A DNA stretch of 64,000 bases, taken from positions 17,559 to 81,558 of the forward strand of contig UQDI01000005.1 in NCBI GenBank assembly GCA_900539725.1, in the 5' to 3' direction. Under the pieces are notes generated by a model, which worked only from the letters and a program-made list of their open reading frames with translations, did not search any database and was not told the origin of the DNA. Positions 19,897 to 28,918 of the stretch are shown here, one piece after another. Source of the stretch: an uncultured Eubacteriales bacterium (lineage in GTDB: Bacteria > Bacillota > Clostridia > Tissierellales > Peptoniphilaceae). The position numbers and the translations under genes were made by a program. Within the stretch, counting starts at the first letter, position 1. Every line of letters starts with the position of its first letter.

Positions 19897-22281
19897 ATGG
19901 ATAATTATGAAGAAATAATCGATAATTTTTCATTTGATGATGACTATGGTGAAGATGGCATTAAAGTGCCTATCGTTTCAATTCAAGATTTGAATCTTGT
20001 TAGTAATAATTTTTACAGTATCAATCTAGATAATGAAGACTTGGTTACTTCTATAGCGAAGGCATCTAAGACTAATGGTATCTTTGCTGTTTTTCAATTA
20101 AAAACAAATAGAAAGTCTATATCAAGCGCAAAATCAGTTCACGAGATAGGTATACTTGCTGAGATTGAATCCATAGTTCCTAACAATAAGTACATGAAGA
20201 TGAACTTTAGAACTCTATCTAAGGTTTATTTGACTAATGTTTTTAAGAACGACGGCATTGTTTATGGTGATCTTATAAAATTAAATGACGAGAACGACTA
20301 TTCATTTGATAATCCTGAGAATATTACATATTCTGAGGTAGTTAAGAGTGCACTCGATAAGTTAAATGCACTTATTATGGAGAGTCAATCAAGTAAGGAC
20401 AGGATAGTTCCAAGTAATGTTGACTACAATGTGTTTTTGGATAGTATATTCTCAAGGCTTGATATTGATAAAAAAATTACTCAAGATTATAATAATGCAC
20501 TTGACAAGAAGGAAAGAACTAAGATAGTTATTGATACTATCAATAAATCCATAGTTACAATTGAGGTTTTACAAACACTTCAAGATAAAACAAAAGATGC
20601 CATGGACAAAAATCAAAGAGACTACATCCTTCATGAACAATTAAAGATTATAAAAAATGAACTTAATGCGGATAAATCTGGAGCTAAAAATATTTTTGAT
20701 GCATATAGAAGTGATATTAAAAAATTAAAAGCTCCAAAAGAAGTAGAGGAGAAGGCTTTTAAGGAGATAGAGAAGCTTGAGCAAACGCCAGTGACATCAC
20801 CTGATTACCCTTCTACACTTCAATATATCGAGTTAATTAAGGACCTTCCTTGGAATACTAGAACTAAGGATACAAAGGACTTAAAGTTAGCTAAGGAGAT
20901 ACTTGATAGGGATCATTACGGCTTAAAAGATGTTAAGGACAGGATACTTGAATACCTTGCTATACTTAATAATAAGAAAGCTATAAAAGGCTCTATCATA
21001 TGCTTTGTTGGGCCTCCAGGGGTAGGTAAGACATCTATAGCTAACTCTATAGCCAATGCTACAAACAGAAATTTTGTTAGGATGTCACTAGGCGGCATTA
21101 AGGATGAAGCTGATATTAGAGGTCACATGAGGACCTATGTTGGATCAATGCCAGGAAGAATTATTTCCTTAATGAAGAAGGCTAAGTCAAAGAACCCAGT
21201 ATTTTTATTTGACGAGATAGATAAGATAGGTCAAGATTTTAGAGGAGATCCATCGAGTGCACTGCTAGAAGTGCTTGACAGCTCTCAAAATAGTGATTTT
21301 ACAGATAGATATTTAGAACTTCCATATGATTTATCAGAAGTATTATTTATAACTACAGCAAACTCGTTAGATACAATACCGGAAGCTTTACTTGATAGGC
21401 TTGAAATTATAAGGATAGAGGGCTACACTGACGAAGAAAAGCTTAATATAGCAAAGAAGTATCTAGTACCAAAGTCTTTAGAAAATGCTGGTTTAAGTAA
21501 AGATGCAATAAAATTTGACGATGAAGCTCTTTATAGACTTATAGATAATTACACAAGAGAGTCTGGTGTAAGAGAGCTTGAAAGAAAGATACAATCAATA
21601 ATTAGAAAGCTAGTTTATAAAAAATATATGGATGATGAGCTAGTTAAAAAAGTTGATGTAAAAACTGTTGATAAATTGCTAGAAGGACCAATATTTGAAT
21701 ATAATCTAGTCGACAAAGAAGATAGCGTTGGTAAAGCTGTAGGTCTTGCATGGACTAGGGTAGGCGGCGATACTATAAACGTTGAAGCTCAATTAATGCC
21801 AGGTGATGGCAAACTTAATATAACTGGTAACCTTGGTAAAGTTATGCAAGAATCTTGCCAATTAGCGATAAGCTACTTAAAGGCAAACTACGAGTACTTT
21901 AATATTGACAAGAAGAAGTTCAAAGACTATGACATACACGTTCACGTACCAGAAGGCGCTATACCAAAAGACGGTCCAAGTGCTGGTATTACAATAACAA
22001 CAGCTATACTATCGGCTCTGACAGATCAAAAGATTAACAGATACTTTGCTATGACTGGAGAAATTACTTTATTAGGTAATGTCCTTGCCATTGGCGGTCT
22101 TAAAGAAAAGGCCCTTGCTGCTAAGAGAATGAAGATTAGAGATTTAATTCTTCCTATGGAAAATAAGAAAGATTTTGAAAAGCTTCCAAAAAATATTAAA
22201 GAAAGTCTTAATGTACATTACGTTAATAACTTTAAAGAGCTTAGCAAAATTATTTTCATAGATGGTGATAAAGATGCTTAA
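19897..22281 (+). CDS. lon: ATP-dependent protease Lon (LonA type)
   Basis: A 794-residue cytoplasmic AAA+ protease. The N-terminal substrate-binding LAN domain covers about 20-210 (KVPIVSIQDL at the start) and is followed by a coiled coil. The ATPase has Walker A GPPGVGKTS near residue 373. The protease domain carries catalytic Ser in PKDGPSAG (about 694) and Lys in GLKEKALAAKR (about 737). Lon degrades misfolded proteins and some regulators. It overlaps engB by 8 bases, a lon-ysxC pairing conserved in Firmicutes. Confidence 0.96.
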   Translation: MDNYEEIIDNFSFDDDYGEDGIKVPIVSIQDLNLVSNNFYSINLDNEDLVTSIAKASKTNGIFAVFQLKTNRKSISSAKSVHEIGILAEIESIVPNNKYMKMNFRTLSKVYLTNVFKNDGIVYGDLIKLNDENDYSFDNPENITYSEVVKSALDKLNALIMESQSSKDRIVPSNVDYNVFLDSIFSRLDIDKKITQDYNNALDKKERTKIVIDTINKSIVTIEVLQTLQDKTKDAMDKNQRDYILHEQLKIIKNELNADKSGAKNIFDAYRSDIKKLKAPKEVEEKAFKEIEKLEQTPVTSPDYPSTLQYIELIKDLPWNTRTKDTKDLKLAKEILDRDHYGLKDVKDRILEYLAILNNKKAIKGSIICFVGPPGVGKTSIANSIANATNRNFVRMSLGGIKDEADIRGHMRTYVGSMPGRIISLMKKAKSKNPVFLFDEIDKIGQDFRGDPSSALLEVLDSSQNSDFTDRYLELPYDLSEVLFITTANSLDTIPEALLDRLEIIRIEGYTDEEKLNIAKKYLVPKSLENAGLSKDAIKFDDEALYRLIDNYTRESGVRELERKIQSIIRKLVYKKYMDDELVKKVDVKTVDKLLEGPIFEYNLVDKEDSVGKAVGLAWTRVGGDTINVEAQLMPGDGKLNITGNLGKVMQESCQLAISYLKANYEYFNIDKKKFKDYDIHVHVPEGAIPKDGPSAGITITTAILSALTDQKINRYFAMTGEITLLGNVLAIGGLKEKALAAKRMKIRDLILPMENKKDFEKLPKNIKESLNVHYVNNFKELSKIIFIDGDKDA

Positions 22282-22858
22282 GATTAATGAACCCTTCTTA
22301 GAGAGAATGGCAGTTGACGAGAAAAGCTACCCAAAAGATGGACTTAAGGAGATAGTCTTAGTTGGTAGAAGTAATGTTGGTAAGAGCTCATTTATAAATG
22401 CGCTTACTAACAGAAAGAAACTTGCTTATACATCGTCTTCACCGGGAAAGACCAGAACTATTAACTTTTATAATATGGATAATAAGTTTAGAATAGTTGA
22501 CCTTCCAGGCTATGGTTATGCAAAAATATCCATGAAGGAAAGAGAAAAATGGAAGAAGATTATAGAAGAGTATCTTGTTAAGTCACAAAACATTGCTCTT
22601 ATCTGTCAAATAATTGACATTAGGCACGAGCCAACAAAGCTAGACTTAATGATGTATGATTACATTCGATCAACTGGAACGGATTATCTCATAATAGCTA
22701 ATAAGCTAGACAAGTTAAAATCATCACAAGTACTAAAACAAGTAAGCATAATTAATAAATCACTTCACGACTTGGATAAGGATTTACTAATACCATTTTC
22801 CTCGCAAGACAAAAGAGGAGTTAAAGAAGTACTAAATAAGTTCGAAGAGATAATTTAA
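22274..22858 (+). CDS. engB: Ribosome biogenesis GTPase EngB/YsxC
   Basis: An essential GTPase needed for late assembly of the 50S subunit, 194 residues from the start chosen. The G1 motif GRSNVGKSS is near residue 31. The switch segment SSPGKTRTINFY, G3 DLPGYGYAK and G4 NKLDKL follow. The ATG at 22274 gives the usual start MLKINEPFLERMAV and an 8-base overlap with lon; the ATG at 22262 would add four residues. GGTGAT serves as the ribosome binding site inside the lon 3' end. Strong hairpins follow. Confidence 0.95.
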   Translation: MLKINEPFLERMAVDEKSYPKDGLKEIVLVGRSNVGKSSFINALTNRKKLAYTSSSPGKTRTINFYNMDNKFRIVDLPGYGYAKISMKEREKWKKIIEEYLVKSQNIALICQIIDIRHEPTKLDLMMYDYIRSTGTDYLIIANKLDKLKSSQVLKQVSIINKSLHDLDKDLLIPFSSQDKRGVKEVLNKFEEII

Positions 22859-22871
22859 TAAAATTAAGAAG

Positions 22872-22907
22872 AAAGGCGCTTATATCAATACTGATAAGAG
22901 CGCCTTT
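22872..22907 (+). terminator. Terminator after engB
   Basis: AAAGGCGCT (22872-22880) pairs with AGCGCCTTT (22899-22907); the loop contains further complementary bases (TATCA/TGATA). It ends the clp/lon-engB transcript. Confidence 0.75.
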
Positions 22908-22926
22908 AACTATATCATAAAAATGA

Positions 22927-22950
22927 AAAAGCCGAATCACTTCGGCTTTT
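22927..22950. terminator. Bidirectional terminator between engB and rubredoxin
   Basis: AAAAGCCGAA (22927-22936) and TTCGGCTTTT (22941-22950) form a 10-bp stem with a TCAC loop. Placed between convergent engB and the rubredoxin gene, it can act on both strands. Confidence 0.85.
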
Positions 22951-22961
22951 AATTTACTTAG

Positions 22962-23120
22962 TTACATTTTAGAAAACATGTCCTTACCAACACCACAAAC
23001 TGGGCAAACCCAATCATCAGGGATGTCTTCAAAAGCTGTTCCTGGAGCTATACCTCCGTCTGGATCACCTATTTCAGGATCATAAACATAACCGCATGCA
23101 TCGCATTCATATTTGTCCAT
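22962..23120 (-). CDS. Rubredoxin
   Basis: A 52-residue iron protein that carries one electron, commonly to rubrerythrin, superoxide reductase or flavodiiron proteins in anaerobes. Both metal-binding knuckles are complete: [11 protein letters not shown] (Cys6, Cys9) and [11 protein letters not shown] (Cys39, Cys42), with the usual [11 protein letters not shown] turn between them. The ATG on the minus strand at 23120 is preceded by GGAGG. It is the only minus-strand gene between 4.4 and 29.9 kb and diverges from the RsbW-like gene. The promoter resembles an alternative-sigma site. Likely a cytoplasmic oxidative-stress component. Confidence 0.95.
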   Translation of the reverse strand: MDKYECDACGYVYDPEIGDPDGGIAPGTAFEDIPDDWVCPVCGVGKDMFSKM

Positions 23121-23142
23121 AATGCAACCTCCTTCCTTTCGA

Positions 23143-23174
23143 TTTATTTATACCCAAAACAGATAATTTGTAAC
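23143..23174 (-). promoter_or_regulatory. Candidate alternative-sigma promoter of the rubredoxin gene
   Basis: On the minus strand GTTACA (23174-23169), 13 bases, GGGTAT (23155-23150). The 13-base block holding the -10 (23143-23155) is an exact inverted copy of the block at 23200-23212, which serves the divergent gene. Confidence 0.4.
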
Positions 23175-23179
23175 AATTT

Positions 23180-23212
23180 GCTTAATAATTTTTTATCACG
23201 GGTATAAATAAA
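23180..23212 (+). promoter_or_regulatory. Candidate alternative-sigma promoter of the RsbW-like gene
   Basis: GCTTAA (23180-23185), 14 bases, GGGTAT (23200-23205). This differs from the Bacillus sigma-B pattern at one position. It is about 27 bases before the ATG. A sigma-A reading (TATAAA with TTGCTT) needs a 19-base spacer and is poorer. Confidence 0.45.
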
Positions 23213-23231
23213 CTAGTAGAGGAAGGATATA

Positions 23232-23627
23232 ATGTATAAATTTTATGGAACAGTATCTTCAAATATTGAAAGTGTCGAGATATTTGTAGATAGAATAGTA
23301 GAAAATCTATATGAATATTTGCCTAATGAGATGATATTTAATATTAGGCTTGTTCTTAATGAGCTTATGCTTAATTCCGCATCACATGGAAACCAATATA
23401 GGAAGGATAAAAAAGTAAAGCTATACATATCTATATGCAATGAGTCAATAAAACTTAGAGTAGAAGATGAAGGGGTCGGGACTCTTAGCATATGCTCGAA
23501 TAATGCTGCCTGTGACCTTGGTGGAAGAGGCCTAAAGATAGTTGAAGCCTTGACAGATAGCGTTGCTAGATTGGAACATGGTATAAAATGCACTATTTTT
23601 TCAAGCTTTATTGATGATAGAGAGTAA
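23232..23627 (+). CDS. RsbW-like ATP-binding protein (anti-sigma factor/serine kinase family)
   Basis: A 131-residue GHKL ATPase of the HATPase_c_2 type. The N box is in LVLNELMLNSASHGN (residues about 40-54), the G1 box in EDEGVG (about 76-81) and a short G2 lid in GGRGLKIVEALTD (about 96-108). RsbW/SpoIIAB relatives bind a sigma factor and phosphorylate an anti-anti-sigma partner. Here no sigma factor or anti-anti-sigma gene is adjacent, so its partner must lie elsewhere or the role differs. The upstream promoter resembles a sigma-B site. It has GAGGAAGG before the ATG and is followed by the typA promoter. Confidence 0.8.
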   Translation: MYKFYGTVSSNIESVEIFVDRIVENLYEYLPNEMIFNIRLVLNELMLNSASHGNQYRKDKKVKLYISICNESIKLRVEDEGVGTLSICSNNAACDLGGRGLKIVEALTDSVARLEHGIKCTIFSSFIDDRE

Positions 23628-23632
23628 AATAC

Positions 23633-23661
23633 TTGTAATTATTGTAAAAAAGTATTATAAT
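23633..23661 (+). promoter_or_regulatory. Promoter of typA-cls
   Basis: TTGTAA (23633-23638), 17 bases, TATAAT (23656-23661). It begins just after the RsbW-like gene stops, 27 bases before the typA ATG. Confidence 0.7.
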
Positions 23662-23687
23662 AAAAGGTAGTGTTTAGGAGGAATAAT

Positions 23688-25514
23688 ATGTTAAGAGAAG
23701 ATTTAAGAAATATAGCAATAATAGCGCACGTTGACCATGGTAAGACAACTTTGGTCGACCAAATGCTTAGACAATCAGGAACTTTCAGGGAAAACCAAGT
23801 AGTTCAAGACAGGGTTATGGACTCTGGAGACCTTGAAAAAGAACGTGGTATTACTATACTTTCAAAGAATACAGCCGTTATACACAACGGTAAAAAGATT
23901 AATATCATTGATACACCCGGCCATGCTGACTTCGGTGGTGAAGTAGAGAGAGTTCTAAAGATGGTTAATGGTGTAGTTTTAGTTGTAGATGCTTTTGAAG
24001 GACCTATGCCACAAACAAAATTTGTATTAAAGAAAGCTTTCGAGCTAAACCTACCAGTTATTGTGTGTATAAATAAGATTGACAGACCAGAAGCAAGACC
24101 TGTTCAAGTGGTTGACGAAGTTTTAGACTTATTCATAGAACTAGGTGCTGAAGATGAAGCTCTAGAAGCTCCATTTATCTTTGCATCTGCTAAAAAAGGC
24201 TACGCATCAAATCAAGTGACTATCGAAAAAGATAATATGGACGACTTATTTGATGCCATCATCGAGCATATACCAGCTCCTGAATCAAACGAAGACGAGC
24301 CACTACAATTACTTATATCAACAATCGATTACAATGACTACGTTGGTAGAATTGGTATAGGTAAGATTGAAAGAGGTACTATAAAAAATGGACAAGAAGC
24401 TGTCTTAGTTAATAAACTTCATCCAGAAATGCAAAGAAAAGTTAAGATAGGTAAACTTTATGAATTCATTGGTCTTGATAAAGTTGAGACAAATGAGCAA
24501 AAGGGCGGAGCAATAGTTGCCGTTACAGGTATTGAAGACATATCCATTGGCGATACTATAGCTGATTCTGAATGTCCAGAAGCACTAGACTTCGTTAAGA
24601 TATCTGAACCAACCATCTCTATGAACTTCATTGTTAATGATTCACCATTTGCAGGAAGAGAAGGTAAATTTGTAACATCTAGACAAATAAGAACAAGACT
24701 AGAAAAGGAACTACAATCAAATGTATCATTGAGAGTTGAAGAAACTGATTCAACTGACGCATTTAAGGTTTCAGGTAGAGGGGAGCTTCACTTATCAGTT
24801 TTAGTTGAAACAATGAGAAGGGAAGACTATGAACTTCAATTATCAAAACCACAAGTACTATTCAAAACTGATGAGGATGGCAAGAAGCTTGAACCTATGG
24901 AAAAGGTTACAGTAGACGTTTCAGAACAATTTGTTGGAGCGGTTATAGATAAATTATCAAGAAGAAAAGCTGAATTACAAGAGATGAAAGAAAACTCAGC
25001 TGGTTACTCGAGACTAGTATTTAAGATGCCTGCAAGAGGCTTAATTGGATACAGAGGCGAGTTTATGACTGATACACACGGCGAAGGTATTATAAACTCG
25101 AGCTTCTTAGGCTATGAGCCATATAAAGGCGAGATACCTACAAGAACTACAGGCTCATTAATTGCCTTTGAAACAGGTGTTGCATCAAGCTATGGATTAA
25201 ATATCGCACAAGGCAGAGGTATATTATTCATAGGACCACAAACTGAAGTTTATGAAGGCATGGTTGTTGGAGAAAATCCAAAGGGCCTTGATATAGAAGT
25301 TAACGTTACTAAGAAGAAACAAATGACTAATACAAGAGCAGCGGGCTCTGATGATGCCATCAGACTTAGCCCACCAAGAGTATTATCACTTGAGGAAGCA
25401 CTTGAATTCATTGAAGATGATGAACTAATAGAAGTAACACCAAAATCTATTAGAATTAGAAAGAAAATATTGGATACAAACAAGAGGTATAAATCAAAAA
25501 ATACTAAGAAATAG
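23688..25514 (+). CDS. typA: Ribosome-associated translational GTPase TypA/BipA
   Basis: A 608-residue EF-G-like GTPase that binds the 70S ribosome and supports assembly and stress or cold adaptation. GTPase motifs: AHVDHGKTT near residue 12, DTPGHAD near 71, NKID near 128. Downstream are domain II, an EF-G-like domain III and domain V, then the TypA-specific C-terminal domain. The latter includes RGLIGYRGEFMTDTHGEG and the motif NTRAAGSDDAIRL. I use the ATG at 23688 with AGGAGG 6 bases before it; an in-frame GTG at 23670 would add six residues. cls follows 11 bases later. Confidence 0.96.
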   Translation: MLREDLRNIAIIAHVDHGKTTLVDQMLRQSGTFRENQVVQDRVMDSGDLEKERGITILSKNTAVIHNGKKINIIDTPGHADFGGEVERVLKMVNGVVLVVDAFEGPMPQTKFVLKKAFELNLPVIVCINKIDRPEARPVQVVDEVLDLFIELGAEDEALEAPFIFASAKKGYASNQVTIEKDNMDDLFDAIIEHIPAPESNEDEPLQLLISTIDYNDYVGRIGIGKIERGTIKNGQEAVLVNKLHPEMQRKVKIGKLYEFIGLDKVETNEQKGGAIVAVTGIEDISIGDTIADSECPEALDFVKISEPTISMNFIVNDSPFAGREGKFVTSRQIRTRLEKELQSNVSLRVEETDSTDAFKVSGRGELHLSVLVETMRREDYELQLSKPQVLFKTDEDGKKLEPMEKVTVDVSEQFVGAVIDKLSRRKAELQEMKENSAGYSRLVFKMPARGLIGYRGEFMTDTHGEGIINSSFLGYEPYKGEIPTRTTGSLIAFETGVASSYGLNIAQGRGILFIGPQTEVYEGMVVGENPKGLDIEVNVTKKKQMTNTRAAGSDDAIRLSPPRVLSLEEALEFIEDDELIEVTPKSIRIRKKILDTNKRYKSKNTKK

Positions 25515-25525
25515 GAGATAATGCG

Positions 25526-26953
25526 ATGGATGTCTCATTACAAGTTTTAATTGGTTATTTATTAAACTTGCTATTAGGCCTATTTATAGTTTTTAAAGAA
25601 AGAAAGAATATAAAGTCAACATGGCTATGGTTAATGATACTACTTTATTTGCCATTTGTTGGCTTTATACTTTATATGTTCTTTGGACTTAATTACAGAA
25701 AGAGAAAAACTTTTGATGAAAAGATGATGCTAGATGAGCAAGAGAAAAGACTTATTGAACATCAAAAAAAGTATATAGCTCTAAGTAATTCAGATAGCCT
25801 AAATGCAGATCAAAAAGATTTAATAAATTTATGCTTAGCAACAAGCGATTCCGCTTTTACCGATTATAACGACATTAAATTTTACTTTGATGGAAAAGAT
25901 AAGTTTAAGGACTTATTTGAGGACATCAAGAATGCGAAAGAATACATCTATATAGAGTACTACATCTTTAAAACAGATGAACTAGGAAGGGAGCTTATAA
26001 GCCTTCTTAATCAAAAGTTAAAAGAAGGGGTAGAGGTAAGGATACTCGTCGACGCAGTTGGTTCTAGAAGCATCAGAAAAAGACACTTTATAGAGTTTAA
26101 AAGATTAGGCGGAGAAGTAGACTCGTTCTTCCCATTATTTTTCTCTAAATTTACTACAAGATTCAACTATAGAAATCATAGAAAGATAGTTGTTATTGAT
26201 GGTAAAATTGCATATAGCGGCGGTTTTAATGTTGGTAATGAGTATATTAACAATGATAAAAAATTTGGATTTTGGAGAGACACTCATTTTAGATTAGAAG
26301 GGGACATAGTAGAAGAGTACCTAAGAAGATTTAACTTTGACTATAGATTTGCTACAAAGATTAAAACAAAAGGTGAATTTTATAAAGATCATGACATTAA
26401 GACTTTAAGCAGAATGCAGCTAGTAACATCAGGACCAGACTCAATGTATGAGAATATAAGAAACATTTATTTAAAAATGATTAGCACGGCTAAAACAAGG
26501 CTGTGGATACAAAGTCCGTACTTCGTTCCTGATGAATCTATATTTGAAGCTGTTAGGATAGCTGCTTTATCAGGTGTTGATGTTAGAATTATGATACCAG
26601 ATAAACCAGATCACTTCTTCGTATATTGGGCAACGCAAAGCTATGTAGGACAGCTGCTTGAAGATGGAGTAAAGATTTATGAGTATGGAAAAGGCTTTTT
26701 ACACGCTAAACAAGTTGTTAAAGATGATGATATATGCACAGTAGGAACAGCTAACTTTGATATTAGAAGCTTCTCGTTAAACTTTGAAGCGAATCTGATT
26801 TTTTATGATAAGGATACAAACGCATTATTAAGTGAACAGTTTTTGAGGGATATGGAAGAGTCGAAAGAACTCACTCTTGATAGATACAATCAAAGATCAA
26901 GAATGGCCAAGATTAAAGAGTCAATTACTAGATTATTTTCACCAATGTTATAA
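25526..26953 (+). CDS. cls: Cardiolipin synthase
   Basis: Joins two phosphatidylglycerol molecules to give cardiolipin and glycerol at the membrane. The protein has 475 residues. Two N-terminal transmembrane helices (about 8-25 and 32-53) are followed by two phospholipase D-type domains. Their HKD motifs are NHRKIVVIDGKIAYSGGFN (about 216) and HAKQVVKDDDICTVGTANFD (about 391). All H, K and D residues are present, so it should be active. Co-transcribed with typA. A hairpin terminator follows. Confidence 0.93.
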   Translation: MDVSLQVLIGYLLNLLLGLFIVFKERKNIKSTWLWLMILLYLPFVGFILYMFFGLNYRKRKTFDEKMMLDEQEKRLIEHQKKYIALSNSDSLNADQKDLINLCLATSDSAFTDYNDIKFYFDGKDKFKDLFEDIKNAKEYIYIEYYIFKTDELGRELISLLNQKLKEGVEVRILVDAVGSRSIRKRHFIEFKRLGGEVDSFFPLFFSKFTTRFNYRNHRKIVVIDGKIAYSGGFNVGNEYINNDKKFGFWRDTHFRLEGDIVEEYLRRFNFDYRFATKIKTKGEFYKDHDIKTLSRMQLVTSGPDSMYENIRNIYLKMISTAKTRLWIQSPYFVPDESIFEAVRIAALSGVDVRIMIPDKPDHFFVYWATQSYVGQLLEDGVKIYEYGKGFLHAKQVVKDDDICTVGTANFDIRSFSLNFEANLIFYDKDTNALLSEQFLRDMEESKELTLDRYNQRSRMAKIKESITRLFSPML

Positions 26954-26967
26954 TAAATATATTGTAT

Positions 26968-26999
26968 AAGGCTAGACAAGATGTTTAGTCTTATTTTTT
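26968..26999 (+). terminator. Terminator after cls
   Basis: AAGGCTAGAC (26968-26977) pairs with GTTTAGTCTT (26983-26992), two G-U pairs, AAGAT loop, followed by ATTTTTT. Confidence 0.75.
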
Positions 27000-27052
27000 C
27001 TTATAGATACAGCTTTGCTATAAAAAATATCTATATTTATCATACTAAAAAC

Positions 27053-27081
27053 TTGCTAATAAATCAAAAATGTGTTATAAT
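27053..27081 (+). promoter_or_regulatory. Promoter of rny
   Basis: TTGCTA (27053-27058), 17 bases, TATAAT (27076-27081) with a TG extension at 27073-27074. It lies about 55 bases before the TTG start of rny. Confidence 0.7.
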
Positions 27082-27135
27082 AATTTTAAGCGTGATGCTT
27101 AAAACCAATAAAATTTAATAGGAGGTGTTTTAAGT

Positions 27136-28686
27136 TTGGATAAGTTTTTAACAGGCGAAGTACTGATTACAGCTTTAATTGCTATTGTTCTAGGTTTTAT
27201 CATAGGATATATAATTAGAAAGATTCTAGGCGAAAAGAAGATCAAAAGTGCTGAAATTGAATCAAGTAGAATTATCGAAGATGCAAAGAACAAAGCAAGT
27301 CAAGAAGCTAAAGAGAAGATACTATCAGCCAAAGAAGAAATTCACAAACTAAGAAATGACCTCGACAAAGAAGCAAAAGAAAAAGAAATCGAACTGAAAA
27401 AATCGGAAAAAAGATTGATCAACAAAGAAGAAAATCTTGACAAGAGAACACAATCTTATGAAAAGAAGGAAGAACAACTTAAGAATAAGATGAACTCTCT
27501 AAGCAAGAAAGAAGAAGAAGTTGAACAATTAATTGAAGAAAGAAGAAAAGAAATTGAGCGCGTTTCCAAAATGAGTACCCAAGAAGCAAAAGACATTATC
27601 TTGGATGAAGTTAAAAAGGAAATGACTCACGAGTGTGCTACTTATATCAGACAAGCTACATATGAAGCTAAAGAAGAAGCACAAAAGAATGCTAGAGAAA
27701 TCATAGCTGATGCTATTCAAAAGAATGCATCTGACTATGTAACTGAAGTTAGTGTTAATGTTGTTAACCTACCAAATGACGAGATGAAGGGAAGAATCAT
27801 CGGTAGAGAAGGTAGAAATATAAGAACACTAGAAACTTTAACCGGAGTAGATCTAATCATAGACGATACACCGGAAGCAGTAGTATTATCAAGTTTTGAC
27901 CCAATTAGAAGAGAGATTTGCAAAATTGCTTTAGAAAAACTAATAGCTGACGGAAGAATTCATCCAGCTAGGATTGAAGAGATGGTCAACAAAGCTAAGG
28001 TCGAGGTAGAGACAGTTATAAAAGAAGAAGGTGAAAGAGCCGTTATCGAAGCCGGCGTACGTAACTTACATCCTGAACTAGTAAAACTATTAGGTAGACT
28101 TAAATTTAGAACAAGCTATGGTCAAAATGTCCTAGAGCACTCTATAGAGGTAGCTAAACTATCAGCAACTATAGCTGAAGAGCTAGGCGCAGACATAAGG
28201 CTTGCCAGAAGAGGAGGTTTACTACACGATATAGGTAAATCCATTGACCAACAAATGGAAGGAAGCCATATCGAGATAGGTGTAAATACTTGCAAGAGAT
28301 ATAAGGAGAATAAAGAAATTCTAAACATTATCGCATCACACCATGGCGATGAAGAGCCAACAACAGTTGAGGCTGTTATCGTTCAAGCTGCAGACGCAAT
28401 ATCTGCTGCAAGACCAGGTGCTAGAAGAGAAACATTAGAATCGTACATCAAGAGGCTAGAAACACTAGAAGGTATAGCAAACTCATTCGAGGGTATCGAA
28501 AAATCATTTGCTATACAAGCTGGTAGAGAAATCAGGATAATGGTTAAACCTGAAGTTATAGATGAAGATAAAATGCTTTTAATGAGCCGCGATATTGCTA
28601 AGCAAATTGAAGAAAATTTGGAATATCCAGGACAAATAAAAGTTACTGTCATTAGAGAAACAAGAAGTACTGATTATGCAAAATAG
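27136..28686 (+). CDS. rny: Ribonuclease Y
   Basis: The membrane-anchored endoribonuclease that starts decay of many mRNAs in Firmicutes, 516 residues. An N-terminal transmembrane helix (about residues 8-28) is followed by a long coiled coil (about 30-200). The KH RNA-binding domain is at about 205-265, including [15 protein letters not shown]. The HD catalytic domain carries [10 protein letters not shown] with the metal-binding His-Asp near 363-364. TTG start at 27136 with GGAGGTG upstream. It stands alone between its own promoter and a strong terminator. Confidence 0.96.
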   Translation: MDKFLTGEVLITALIAIVLGFIIGYIIRKILGEKKIKSAEIESSRIIEDAKNKASQEAKEKILSAKEEIHKLRNDLDKEAKEKEIELKKSEKRLINKEENLDKRTQSYEKKEEQLKNKMNSLSKKEEEVEQLIEERRKEIERVSKMSTQEAKDIILDEVKKEMTHECATYIRQATYEAKEEAQKNAREIIADAIQKNASDYVTEVSVNVVNLPNDEMKGRIIGREGRNIRTLETLTGVDLIIDDTPEAVVLSSFDPIRREICKIALEKLIADGRIHPARIEEMVNKAKVEVETVIKEEGERAVIEAGVRNLHPELVKLLGRLKFRTSYGQNVLEHSIEVAKLSATIAEELGADIRLARRGGLLHDIGKSIDQQMEGSHIEIGVNTCKRYKENKEILNIIASHHGDEEPTTVEAVIVQAADAISAARPGARRETLESYIKRLETLEGIANSFEGIEKSFAIQAGREIRIMVKPEVIDEDKMLLMSRDIAKQIEENLEYPGQIKVTVIRETRSTDYAK

Positions 28687-28695
28687 TATTTAAAT

Positions 28696-28730
28696 AAAAT
28701 GTGTAGATAAAAAGTCTACACATTTTTTAT
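28696..28730 (+). terminator. Terminator after rny
   Basis: AAAATGTGTAGA (28696-28707) and TCTACACATTTT (28715-28726) form a perfect 12-bp stem with a 7-base loop, followed by a T run. Confidence 0.9.
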
Positions 28731-28848
28731 TGTATACAATCTTATAAGCAATTATTATAAATGGAATTTGTATAATGATAAAAGTGATTTAGTTTAATTA
28801 AACAATAAATGTTTATAAATTGCAACAATAGCTGTTAGAAAAAAAACT

Positions 28849-28877
28849 TTGACATTTATATAAAAGGGTGGTATAAT
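28849..28877 (+). promoter_or_regulatory. Full-consensus promoter of the Xer recombinase gene
   Basis: TTGACA (28849-28854), 17 bases, TATAAT (28872-28877): a perfect sigma-A consensus. Start of transcription would be near 28884, just before a 28-bp palindrome. Confidence 0.85.
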
Positions 28878-28890
28878 AGATTTAGATAAA

Positions 28891-28918
28891 ATGTCGCTAA
28901 ATATAAATTTAGTGACAT
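28891..28918. other. 28-bp near-perfect palindrome, candidate dif-like site or operator
   Basis: Arms ATGTCGCTAAAT (28891-28902) and ATTTAGTGACAT (28907-28918) match at 11 of 12 positions. Seen as a recombination site it is two 11-bp arms around a 6-bp TATAAA core, the geometry of dif. It lies 32 bases before the Xer gene and within its 5' untranslated region. A repressor operator or an mRNA hairpin are the alternatives; no T run follows. Confidence 0.5.
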
